The notes below the pieces were generated by a model. That model made no database searches and was not told the DNA's origin. It saw nothing but the letters and a program-made list of their open reading frames with translations. From contig CBDAMQ010000020.1 in the NCBI GenBank assembly GCA_965197275.1, forward strand, positions 62,001 through 126,000: a stretch of 64,000 nucleotides of DNA, in the 5' to 3' direction. Origin of the DNA: DASCOT01 sp965197275 (GTDB lineage: Bacteria > Acidobacteriota > UBA890 > WLXD01). Below are positions 25,227 to 33,441 of the stretch, in pieces. Within the stretch, counting starts at the first letter, position 1. Every line of letters begins with the position of its first letter. A program made the translations under genes and the position numbers.

Positions 25227-25799
25227 TCAGGTTTCCAGCAGCTCTTGGAACTCCTCCTCCGAGGGAAGCTCCTTGAGGTCGCGCAGTCCGAAGAGCTCGA
25301 GGAACCGGTTCGTGGTTCCATAGGTAAACGGGCGTCCCACCGCCCGTCGCCGACCGGTGATCCTCACCAGGCGCAGATCTCGCAAACGCCGCAGTGCAGC
25401 GCCAGGGTCCTTGCCCCGGATCGCGCGGATCTCGGCGATCGTCGTCGGCTGGCGGTAGGCCACCACCGCCAGTGTCTCGAGCGCCGGGATGGAAAGCTGC
25501 GTCGGTCGCTCCACCTGTCGAAGCGCCCGGATGACAGCGTCGAATCGGGTCCGTGTGCCCAGGCGGTAACCCCCGGCGATCTCGATGACCTGCAATGCCG
25601 AGCCGCGTGCCCGGTAGCTCTCTTCGAGCTCCAGACAGGCTGACCGTACCGTCTCCATAGCGAGATCATTGCTGCGAAGCTCGCTACATGATGCGCGGAT
25701 GACCTCGAGCAGCCGATCAGCGGACACCGGTTCATCAGCACCGTAGAGAACGGCCTCGACGCTGGCGATCAGCGCGCTGGATACGGGTGAATCGGTCAT
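25227..25799 (-). CDS. scpB: Segregation and condensation protein ScpB
   Basis: A 190-residue winged-helix kite protein that binds ScpA and, with it, the SMC dimer. The segments SALIASVEAVLYGADEPV, LAVVAYRQPTTIAEIRAIRG and GRPFTYGTTNRFLELFGL are characteristic. ATG 25799 overlaps the scpA stop as ATGA. Its partner smc is also in this block, at 35.6-38.5 kb. Confidence 0.96.
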   Translation of the reverse strand: MTDSPVSSALIASVEAVLYGADEPVSADRLLEVIRASCSELRSNDLAMETVRSACLELEESYRARGSALQVIEIAGGYRLGTRTRFDAVIRALRQVERPTQLSIPALETLAVVAYRQPTTIAEIRAIRGKDPGAALRRLRDLRLVRITGRRRAVGRPFTYGTTNRFLELFGLRDLKELPSEEEFQELLET

Positions 25800-26563
25800 G
25801 CCGAGGACTCACTGGAACCGACGCTATCGGCCGTTTCAGTGGAAAACACCATGATCGTGCCCAATGGCCCGTCCTGATACGCGCGCATCTCGGCGGCACG
25901 AATCAGGTCCAACAGGGCCAGGAACGTGGCGATCAGCTTGCCGCGGGGGACCCCGACCTCGAAGAGATCTCCGAAAGGCACGGGCCCACCGGTGGCAAGC
26001 TTGGAACGGATCTCGGCGGAGCAATCGGCCACCGAGAACTCCTCACGCGGCACCTCGAAGCCGGCGGGCTCCTCGAGACCGGCGAGAACATTGCGGAAGG
26101 CAGTGACCAGGGTGAAAAGATCGGCCTCGACGATCTCGCTGTCAGTCGCTTCGATCCCCGCCGGACTGGCTTCGCCACGGAACCACACCGCCGACGCCTG
26201 GTTCTCGCGATGACGCAGGCGCTGGGCTGCCAGTCGAACGACCTGGTGCTCGACGAGCTGTCGTAGCAACGCTGTCTCTTCCTGCGCAGCGAGCTCCGGA
26301 TCCTCCGGCAAAGCTGGACGCGGCAGCAAAGCACGCGCCTTCAACCGCATCAGCGTTGCCGCGACCTCGAGGAACTCGGCTGCCGGTTCGAGCTCGATCT
26401 CGCTCATGAAGTCCAGGGTCTCGACGTATGCCCCGGTGATCTCGGCCAACGGCACCTGTTCGATCGGTACCTCGTGTCGCCGAACCAGGTGGAGCAACAA
26501 GTCGAGGGGTCCGTCGAAGGACGCTATATGGACGTGGAACGGGTTCGGGTTTGCGTCAGCCAC
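25796..26563 (-). CDS. scpA: Segregation and condensation protein ScpA
   Basis: A kleisin of about 255 residues that bridges the SMC heads with ScpB. The N-terminal motif FDGPLDLLLHLVRRHEV and the C-terminal winged helix near GVPRGKLIATFLALLDLIR are typical. The start is uncertain: GTG 26563 avoids overlap and gives an N-terminus of normal length, whereas TTG 26596 would add 11 residues and overlap the M50 gene. It is followed directly by scpB. Confidence 0.94.
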   Translation of the reverse strand: MADANPNPFHVHIASFDGPLDLLLHLVRRHEVPIEQVPLAEITGAYVETLDFMSEIELEPAAEFLEVAATLMRLKARALLPRPALPEDPELAAQEETALLRQLVEHQVVRLAAQRLRHRENQASAVWFRGEASPAGIEATDSEIVEADLFTLVTAFRNVLAGLEEPAGFEVPREEFSVADCSAEIRSKLATGGPVPFGDLFEVGVPRGKLIATFLALLDLIRAAEMRAYQDGPLGTIMVFSTETADSVGSSESSA

Positions 26564-26579
26564 GGTCCGATCGTCCCGC

Positions 26580-27230
26580 CTAGCCGAGACCCGCAAGGGT
26601 CTGTCCGAAACGGATCACCGGCAGGATGAACACCCGCAGTGCGCCGAGCCATATCAGAGCGATCAGAATGAAGAAGCCGTACGGCTGGATGGACCGGTAG
26701 AATCGCTCAACCGGACCGGACAACGTTGCCGACAGGATCCACGAGCCGTCGAGTGGCGGGATGGGCAGCATGTTGAACGCCGCCAGCAACAGGTTGATCA
26801 GCAACGACATCACCAGGAGCTGCAGGACGGGCAGAAACACGCTCGCCGACATGGCGGCGATGAGCGTCTCCTGATTGGCACGCATCAAACGGATCAAGAC
26901 GACGCATATCGCTGCCAGGAGCACGTTGCTGAGCGGCCCAGCGGCCGCTATCCAGGCGTGATCCCTCTTCGGCCGAGCCAGGTTGGCGGTGTTGACGGGC
27001 ACCGGCTTGGCGGCGCCGAACGGTGGCAGCCCGGCGAAGATCATCATGGCTGGGAACAGAATCGTCATGAACGGATCGATATGAGCGATCGGGTTCATGG
27101 TCACTCGGCCGAGCAACCGCGCCGTTGGATCGCCGAGTCGGTCGGCCGACCAGGCATGGGCCGCTTCGTGAAACGAGATCGCGAACAGCAGGGCGACGAT
27201 CTGCGTGGCGATGAGGCCGGCTCCCTCCAT
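26580..27230 (-). CDS. Site-2-protease-like M50 metallopeptidase
   Basis: A 216-residue integral membrane metalloprotease of the compact rhomboid-like M50 (YwhC/SREBP-type) group, without a PDZ domain. The zinc motif is HEAAH (residues 21-25) in the first helix and the third ligand lies in NMLPIPPLDGS near residue 155; about five to six hydrophobic helices are visible. Substrate unknown. Neighbourhood with scpA/scpB is common in many phyla. The ATG at 27230 has only a weak Shine-Dalgarno. Confidence 0.92.
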   Translation of the reverse strand: MEGAGLIATQIVALLFAISFHEAAHAWSADRLGDPTARLLGRVTMNPIAHIDPFMTILFPAMMIFAGLPPFGAAKPVPVNTANLARPKRDHAWIAAAGPLSNVLLAAICVVLIRLMRANQETLIAAMSASVFLPVLQLLVMSLLINLLLAAFNMLPIPPLDGSWILSATLSGPVERFYRSIQPYGFFILIALIWLGALRVFILPVIRFGQTLAGLG

Positions 27231-27239
27231 GGGGTGATG

Positions 27240-29048
27240 CTATCCCGCGCTCGTACTCGGTGCTAGAACGGCCCGGATTGACGCCGCCAGCTTGCCGCCC
27301 ACGACCTCGGCGAGATCTGTTTCGGTTGCGCTGCGCACGCCGGCGAGCGAGCCGAACCGGCGTAGCAGCGCACGCTGACGCTTCGGTCCGACGCCCGGTA
27401 TTTCGCCGAGCTCCGAGCGCAGGACAGACTTGCTGCGCAACGAACGGTGGTAGGTGATCGCGAACCGGTGCGCCTCGTCGCGCACTCGCTGCACCAGCCT
27501 CAGGGCATCGGTGTGGGGCTGCAGTGGTACGGGCTCCGAACGCTCCGGTACGAAGAGCTTCTCCTCGCCCTTCTCGATCGAGGCGACCGCCTGCTGCTGC
27601 ATCCCGAGCTCCACCAGCGCTGCGCTCGCCGACGACAGCTGACCGCGGCCCCCGTCGATCACCAGCAGATCCGGCGCCGCGATCTCACCATCGAGAACCC
27701 GTTGGAAGTGACGCCGGACCACCTGGGCAATGGATTCGAAATCGTCCTGCCCCGCCAGGTCGCGTATGCGGAAGCGCTTGTAGCTCGACTTGTCCGGCTT
27801 GCCGTCGCGCAGCGAAACCAGGCTGGCGACGATCTGCTGTCCCTGCAAGTTGGAGACGTCGATGCACTGGATTACCTGAGGCGGGTGGTCCAGATCGAGC
27901 AGCTCCTGCAGCAACTGCGCACCACGCTCGGCTTCGCCGCGCTCGTATCGATGCGCGTACGCGAGCTTGGCGTTCTGCATCACCAGCTCCAGCAACCGGC
28001 GCTTGGGGCCACGTTGCGGCACCAGAAGCTTGACCGCCCCACCGCGCGCCTCCCGCAGCCAATCGGCAAGCACATCGGCCGACTCGAGCGGAATCGGTAC
28101 GCAGACTTCGGGAGGGATCACGGTGCCACCGTGATAGTACTGCTGCACGCTTGTGGTGAGCAGCTCCTGCTCGTCGATTCCCTTCACGTCGTCCCAGAAA
28201 TACTGCCGGCGCTCCACCACCAAGCCGTCGCGCACGAGGAACACCTGCAGCGCGGCCCGCTGCTTCTCGCGATAGAGAGCGAAAAGATCCCGATTGCCGA
28301 GATCCTTCGAGGCCATCTTCTGCTCACGCGACGCGGCTCGTACCGTTTCGACGAGGTCTCGATAGTGCGCCGCACGCTCGTACTGCTGAGTGGATGACGC
28401 ACTCAGCATCTTCACCTCCAGATCACCCTCGAGGTCCTCTCCCCTTCCCTGCAGGAACAGCTTCACCTCGTTGACGATGTCGGAATAACGCTCTTCGTCG
28501 CACAGGGCGCGCACACAGGGACCGGCGCATTCGCCGATGTCGTAGTAGAGGCAGGCGCGGTCCCACGAGCCGTCGATATCGATATTGCAGGGACGCAGCC
28601 CGAAGTTGCGGTACACCACTACCTGCATGAGGCGGGCGCGAGTATTGGGGATATAGGGGCCGAAGTACTCGTCGCCGTCTTGCTCCATGCCGCGCACCAG
28701 CTGCAGGCGGGGGAACGTCTCGCTCTCGGTCAAGCGCAGGTACGGGTAGTTCTTGTCATCGCGCAGCAGCACGTTAAAGCGCGGCGTGCTCTGCTTGATG
28801 AGGCTGTTCTCCAGCGTCAGTGCCTCGACCTCGGAATCGGTGACGATGACCTCGACGTCGACGGTTTCATGGAGCATGCGCTGCTGACGGCGCTCTTCCC
28901 ACCCGCCGCTCAGGTGCGACCGCACACGATCGCGGATGCGGTTTGCCTTGCCGACGTAGATCGTTCGACCGCGGGCATCCTTGAAGATGTAGACACCCGG
29001 TTCGGTCGGCAGGTCGCCGACCAGCTCGCGTATGGCGTCGATCGGCAT
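27240..29048 (-). CDS. uvrC: Excinuclease ABC subunit C
   Basis: A 602-residue UvrC, the dual-incision nuclease of nucleotide excision repair. N-terminal GIY-YIG nuclease domain with PGVYIFKD and TIYVGKA, a conserved Cys cluster (RPCNIDIDGSWDRACLYYDIG), a UVR motif (QQYERAAHYRDLVETV) that contacts UvrB, the RNase H-like C-terminal nuclease (CIDVSNLQGQQIVAS, VIDGGRGQL) and helix-hairpin-helix repeats (IPGVGPKRQRALLRRFG). It starts 22 bases after uvrB. Confidence 0.97.
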   Translation of the reverse strand: MPIDAIRELVGDLPTEPGVYIFKDARGRTIYVGKANRIRDRVRSHLSGGWEERRQQRMLHETVDVEVIVTDSEVEALTLENSLIKQSTPRFNVLLRDDKNYPYLRLTESETFPRLQLVRGMEQDGDEYFGPYIPNTRARLMQVVVYRNFGLRPCNIDIDGSWDRACLYYDIGECAGPCVRALCDEERYSDIVNEVKLFLQGRGEDLEGDLEVKMLSASSTQQYERAAHYRDLVETVRAASREQKMASKDLGNRDLFALYREKQRAALQVFLVRDGLVVERRQYFWDDVKGIDEQELLTTSVQQYYHGGTVIPPEVCVPIPLESADVLADWLREARGGAVKLLVPQRGPKRRLLELVMQNAKLAYAHRYERGEAERGAQLLQELLDLDHPPQVIQCIDVSNLQGQQIVASLVSLRDGKPDKSSYKRFRIRDLAGQDDFESIAQVVRRHFQRVLDGEIAAPDLLVIDGGRGQLSSASAALVELGMQQQAVASIEKGEEKLFVPERSEPVPLQPHTDALRLVQRVRDEAHRFAITYHRSLRSKSVLRSELGEIPGVGPKRQRALLRRFGSLAGVRSATETDLAEVVGGKLAASIRAVLAPSTSAG

Positions 29049-29070
29049 CAGCCTCGAGCCCGGCCGATGC

Positions 29071-31077
29071 TCACGATACGCCGAGCTGCCGCCGCCGCAG
29101 CTCCTGCATGCGATCGCGGATGCTCGCCGCCTGCTCGAAGTCGAGCTCCTCCGCAGCCGCGAGCATCTGCTTTTCGAGCTCGGCGAGATGTTCCGTCATG
29201 CTCACCCCATCCATCGGCAGCTCGGGCTCCTCGGCCACCGTCAGGTCGACGTAGTCCCGAGCGTAGAACTGCCCGAACGTGTCGGAGATTCGCTTGACGA
29301 CGGTTTCCGGGACAATGCCGTGCTCGTCGTTGTAGGTCTGCTGGATCTCTCGCCGCCGCGTCGTTTCGCCAATCGCTTCTTGCATCGAGTCTGTGATGCG
29401 ATCGGCATAGAGGATGACCTTGCCCTCGACGTTTCGAGCCGCACGCCCGGTGGTCTGGATGAGCGCCGTCGCCGAACGCAGAAACCCTTCCTTGTCGGCA
29501 TCGAGCACGGCCACGAGCGTCACCTCTGGCAGGTCGAGACCTTCCCGCAGCAAGTTGACGCCCACCAGAACATCGAAGTCGCCACGTCGGAAGTCGCGTA
29601 ACAACTTGATGCGATCGAGGGTGTCGATGTCGCTGTGTAAGTAGCGGACACGCACTCCGAGATCACCGTAGTAGTCGGTCAGCTCCTCGGACATGCGCTT
29701 GGTGAGCGTGGTCACCAGCACGCGCTCCGATCGGTCGACACGGGCACGCACTTCTGCCAACAGGTCGTCGACCTGTCCTGTTGCCGGTCGCACATCGACG
29801 TCCGGATCTGTCAATCCGGTGGGCCGGATGATCTGTTCGACGATGACGCCACCGCTCTCCTCGAGCTCCCACGCCCCAGGCGTTGCCGAGACGTGGACCG
29901 TCTGTCCCACGAGCGCCTGAAACTCGCCGAAGTTGAGCGGTCGGTTGTCCATCGCCGATGGCAGCCGGAAGCCATGATTGACCAACGTGCCCTTGCGTGA
30001 CCGATCTCCCTCGTACATGCCGCGCAATTGCGGCACCGTCATGTGCGATTCATCGATGAAGACGATGTGGTCCTCGGGTAGATACTCGATCAGCGTCGGC
30101 GGTGGCTCGCCTGGTTGGCGACCGGTGAGGTGGCGCGAGTAGTTCTCTACGCCATGGCAGTACCCCACCGTTTGCATCATCTCCAGATCGAACATCGTGC
30201 GTTGATGCAGCCGCTGAGCTTCGAGCATCTTGCCCTCGATTTGCAGCTTCGGCAGCCACTCGTCGAGCTCCTCCTTGATGGATTCGATCGCCGTCGCCCG
30301 CTGCTCGAGAGTGGTCACGTAGTGCGACGCGGGAAAAAGCCCCAGCTTGGCGTGCTGCCGTAGCGTCTGGCCCATCAACGGGTCGATCTCGGCCAGCGCA
30401 ACGATCTCGGTGTCGTCGAAGGTTACGCGCAGCGCCTCCTCGCCGTAGGTGGGGAGAATCTCGACTTCCTCGCCGCGGACGCGAAAACTCCCACGCTCCA
30501 GACCATGGGCACGGCGCGAGTAGTGCAACTCCACCAGCTGACGCAGGAACTCCTGCCGATCCAGCCGGGCGCCTACCTCCAGCGGCAGCATCAGCCCGTA
30601 GTACGACTCGGGTGCCCCGAGACCGTATATGCAGGAGACCGACGCCACGATCACCACGTCACGGCGGCTCCACAAAGAGCGGGTCGCCGAATGTCGCATG
30701 CGATCGATCTCATCGTTGATGAGGGTCTCTTTGGCAATGTAAGTATCGGTCGACGGGACGTAGGCTTCGGGCTGGTAGTAGTCGTAGTAAGAGACGAAGT
30801 ACTCCACCGCGTTGTCCGGGAAAAAGTCGCGGAACTCCTGGTAAAGCTGCGCCGCGAGCGTCTTGTTGTGGGCAATCACCAGCGCTGGACGTTGAGCCCG
30901 CTCGATGATCTGCGCCATCGTGAAGGTCTTGCCTGACCCTGTGACCCCCAACAGCACCTGGTTGGCAGCGCCCGACGCGAGGCCGGCTTCCAGCTCGCGG
31001 ATGGCCTGTGGTTGATCACCCTGAGGATCGAACTCGGCCTGCAGCCGGAAGCGCTCGCCGGCGATCGTCGGACTCAT
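29071..31077 (-). CDS. uvrB: Excinuclease ABC subunit B
   Basis: A 668-residue DNA helicase-like damage verifier. Walker A is GVTGSGKTFTMA, the beta-hairpin (YYDYYQPEAYVPSTDTYI) that clamps DNA is present, the DESH box lies in FIDESHMTVPQ, and the C-terminal UVR motif (ELDFEQAASIRDRMQEL) pairs with UvrC. ATG 31077 is chosen on family length and the GGAAG upstream; the frame runs open to 31230, where it overlaps the aminotransferase gene. Direct adjacency to uvrC suggests coexpression; uvrA is not in the window. Confidence 0.97.
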   Translation of the reverse strand: MSPTIAGERFRLQAEFDPQGDQPQAIRELEAGLASGAANQVLLGVTGSGKTFTMAQIIERAQRPALVIAHNKTLAAQLYQEFRDFFPDNAVEYFVSYYDYYQPEAYVPSTDTYIAKETLINDEIDRMRHSATRSLWSRRDVVIVASVSCIYGLGAPESYYGLMLPLEVGARLDRQEFLRQLVELHYSRRAHGLERGSFRVRGEEVEILPTYGEEALRVTFDDTEIVALAEIDPLMGQTLRQHAKLGLFPASHYVTTLEQRATAIESIKEELDEWLPKLQIEGKMLEAQRLHQRTMFDLEMMQTVGYCHGVENYSRHLTGRQPGEPPPTLIEYLPEDHIVFIDESHMTVPQLRGMYEGDRSRKGTLVNHGFRLPSAMDNRPLNFGEFQALVGQTVHVSATPGAWELEESGGVIVEQIIRPTGLTDPDVDVRPATGQVDDLLAEVRARVDRSERVLVTTLTKRMSEELTDYYGDLGVRVRYLHSDIDTLDRIKLLRDFRRGDFDVLVGVNLLREGLDLPEVTLVAVLDADKEGFLRSATALIQTTGRAARNVEGKVILYADRITDSMQEAIGETTRRREIQQTYNDEHGIVPETVVKRISDTFGQFYARDYVDLTVAEEPELPMDGVSMTEHLAELEKQMLAAAEELDFEQAASIRDRMQELRRRQLGVS

Positions 31078-31132
31078 CGGCGGGGCTTCCGGGCGGCGGG
31101 GCCCATCGGACGGAGCAGCACGCCAGACGCGG

Positions 31133-32350
31133 CTACCCTGCCGCCAACGCCGTGCACGCCGTCTCGAGGCGGTCGAGCGCTCTCTCGAGCGTCTCCATCG
31201 ACGTGGCGTACGACATTCGCAGGAAGCCATCGCGGCCGAACGCCACTCCGGGAACCGTCACCACGTGGGCGTTATCGATGAAGTGGCCGGCGAGCTCTGC
31301 AGAAGTCGGCAGCTGCTCCGAGAACAGAGCCGACACGTTCGGAAAGGCGTAGAAAGCTCCCTTAGGCTCGACGCACGTCACACCCGGCAGCGCCCGGATG
31401 CGCGGTAGCACCCGATCGCGGCGTTCGGCGAAGGTCGCCAGCATCTGCCGTACCGGCGTCTGATCACCGGTCATCGCCTCGAGGGCGGCATACTGGCTGA
31501 CCGAGGCGGGATTCGACGTCGTGTGGCCTTGCAACCGGACGCAAGCGGAGATGATCTCTTGGGGCCCGGCAAGGTAGCCGATGCGCCAGCCGGTCATGGC
31601 ATAGCTCTTGGAACACGACCCACACACGACGGTGACGTCCTTGGCCTCGGGCCCGAAGGCCAACGGTGTAGCGTGCTCCGCACCCTCGTACACTAGGGCG
31701 GCGTAGCACTCGTCCACCAGCAGGAGCACGCCGCGCTCGATGGCAAGCTCGGCCAGCTTGTGCATCTCCGCCGCGTCGATGACGGCGCCGCTCGGATTGC
31801 TCGGCGTGTTGAGCACGATCACCCGGGTGCGCTGGGAACAGGCCGCAGCGATAGTCTCCGAGCGCAGCTTGAATCCGTCTGCTTCGACGGTATCGACGGT
31901 GATCGGTTCACCGCCCGCGAGCTTCACCTGCTCCGGAATACTGACCCAATAGGGAGTCGGAATGATGACCTCGTCCCCAGGGTCGAGCACGCACATGAAG
32001 AAATTGTGTAGACCCTGCTTGCCACCGGCCGTGATCATCGTCTCGTCGGTTCGATAAGGGGTGCCGTCGCGCGAGCTGTAGAGGCTTGCGACCGCCTCGC
32101 GTAGCTCCGGAATACCGGCCGCCGGGGTGTACCGGGTCCGTCCCTCGCGGATTGCGCGGATACCCGCGGCGCGGATTGGCTCGGGCGTATCGAAATCGGG
32201 CTGCCCGGGCCCGAGATCCAGTACGTCGATCCCCTTGGCGCGCAGCTGGCGTGCCTTTTCGCTGGCAGCGAGCGTGGCCGACGCGCCAATGCGCGACACG
32301 GTGCCGCTCAGTCGCAGTGCGTCACTCTGTTCAGCGGGCGAAATGCTCAC
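31133..32350 (-). CDS. Pyridoxal phosphate-dependent aspartate/aromatic aminotransferase (class I)
   Basis: A 405-residue class I aminotransferase of the Ib (aspartate/prephenate) type. LDLGPGQPDFDTPEPI opens the fold, NTPSNPSGAV binds the cofactor, and Lys248 in SCSKSYAMTGWRIGY forms the Schiff base. The likely reaction is aspartate plus 2-oxoglutarate to oxaloacetate plus glutamate; prephenate or other substrates cannot be excluded. The GTG start at 32350 has GAGGAG seven bases upstream and overlaps the end of coaD by 20 bases. Confidence 0.9.
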   Translation of the reverse strand: MSISPAEQSDALRLSGTVSRIGASATLAASEKARQLRAKGIDVLDLGPGQPDFDTPEPIRAAGIRAIREGRTRYTPAAGIPELREAVASLYSSRDGTPYRTDETMITAGGKQGLHNFFMCVLDPGDEVIIPTPYWVSIPEQVKLAGGEPITVDTVEADGFKLRSETIAAACSQRTRVIVLNTPSNPSGAVIDAAEMHKLAELAIERGVLLLVDECYAALVYEGAEHATPLAFGPEAKDVTVVCGSCSKSYAMTGWRIGYLAGPQEIISACVRLQGHTTSNPASVSQYAALEAMTGDQTPVRQMLATFAERRDRVLPRIRALPGVTCVEPKGAFYAFPNVSALFSEQLPTSAELAGHFIDNAHVVTVPGVAFGRDGFLRMSYATSMETLERALDRLETACTALAAG

Positions 32351-32813
32351 GTAGCTGCTCCTCGACCTCGGCCGGGACCATCCCTGTGACGGTCCCGCCG
32401 AGCTCGTAGATTTCCTTGATCAAACTCGATGAAAGGTACGTGTAGTCTTCGTGCGGCACCATGAACATAGTCTTGATTCGACCGTCGAGGTGCCGGTTCA
32501 TCATTGCCATCTGGAACTCGAATTCGAAATCCGTCACCGCTCGTAGTCCGCGAATGACGACGCTTGCACCACGTTTCTGGGCCACCTCCACCAGCAGGCC
32601 CTCGAAGCTAACCACCTCGATTCCCTCATCATCGGCGAGGAGCCGTTCCAGCAAGGCGGTTCGCGCCTCGACCGAGAACATTGCTTCTTTGCGCGAGTTG
32701 CGAAGGACCGCGACGATCAGGCGTGGGAACACCTCCCGGGATCGCCGGATGATGTCCAGATGTCCATTGGTAACGGGATCGAACGATCCCGGATAAATAG
32801 CAGCGGTGTTCAC
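32331..32813 (-). CDS. coaD: Phosphopantetheine adenylyltransferase
   Basis: A 160-residue nucleotidyltransferase that makes dephospho-CoA from 4'-phosphopantetheine and ATP. The motifs YPGSFDPVTNGHLDI (with the GHxD nucleotide site), RGLRAVTDFEFEFQMA and YLSSSLIKEI are intact. The GTG start at 32813 follows a G-rich leader with GAGG. Its neighbour rsmD is a frequent partner in bacterial genomes. Confidence 0.97.
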   Translation of the reverse strand: MNTAAIYPGSFDPVTNGHLDIIRRSREVFPRLIVAVLRNSRKEAMFSVEARTALLERLLADDEGIEVVSFEGLLVEVAQKRGASVVIRGLRAVTDFEFEFQMAMMNRHLDGRIKTMFMVPHEDYTYLSSSLIKEIYELGGTVTGMVPAEVEEQLREHFAR

Positions 32814-32868
32814 GGCCTCGGACCCCGTTGCGTGCCTCCGCCCCCGGTTCAGAGACTACGGGCGCACT

Positions 32869-33441
32869 TTAGCAGGACGCACCGTCGGGCTCTACGCGGG
32901 AGCAAAGCAGAAAGGCGGTGTCGCCCACCCGCAGGTGGCGTTCCGACGCCCACTGTGCCGGCAACTTGACGGTCTCATCGTGGCGCTGTTCGAGGATGAC
33001 GCGTCCATCGCGAGCGCACAGGCCATGCGCCTGGAGCAGTGCCAGGCACTCGACGCCGTGTCCGGAACCGTACGGTGGGTCGGCGAACACGAGATCGAAT
33101 GGGGCGCGCTCTGCCGCGCCGAGCCGTCGCAGCGCGGCCCGGTAGTCGGCGACGATCACGTCGCACGCGGCTTCGAAGTCGCAGTTGGTGATGTTGGCGC
33201 GCAGCGTCTCGGTGACCTTCCGTTGCCGATCGACAAACGTCGCACAGCGCGCGCCGCGGCTTACCGCTTCAAGCCCGAGCGCGCCACTGCCGGCGAACAG
33301 ATCGAGCACGCGGGCGTCGTGCAGCTGAGGCTGCAAGACGTTGAACAGCGTTTCCCTGGCGCGGTCGGAGGTCGGCCGCACGCCGGGCAGGTCCGGCACG
33401 ATCAGGCGTTTCCGCCGGGCTTGGCCGGCGATGATCCGCAT
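32869..33441 (-). CDS. rsmD: 16S rRNA (guanine(966)-N(2))-methyltransferase RsmD
   Basis: A 190-residue Rossmann-fold methyltransferase that modifies G966 of 16S rRNA during 30S assembly. It starts MRIIAGQARRKRL as the family does and has the SAM loop VLDLFAGSGALGLEA and the catalytic DPPY motif (FADPPYGSG). The ATG at 33441 shares one base with the recG stop (TGATG). Confidence 0.95.
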   Translation of the reverse strand: MRIIAGQARRKRLIVPDLPGVRPTSDRARETLFNVLQPQLHDARVLDLFAGSGALGLEAVSRGARCATFVDRQRKVTETLRANITNCDFEAACDVIVADYRAALRRLGAAERAPFDLVFADPPYGSGHGVECLALLQAHGLCARDGRVILEQRHDETVKLPAQWASERHLRVGDTAFLLCSRVEPDGASC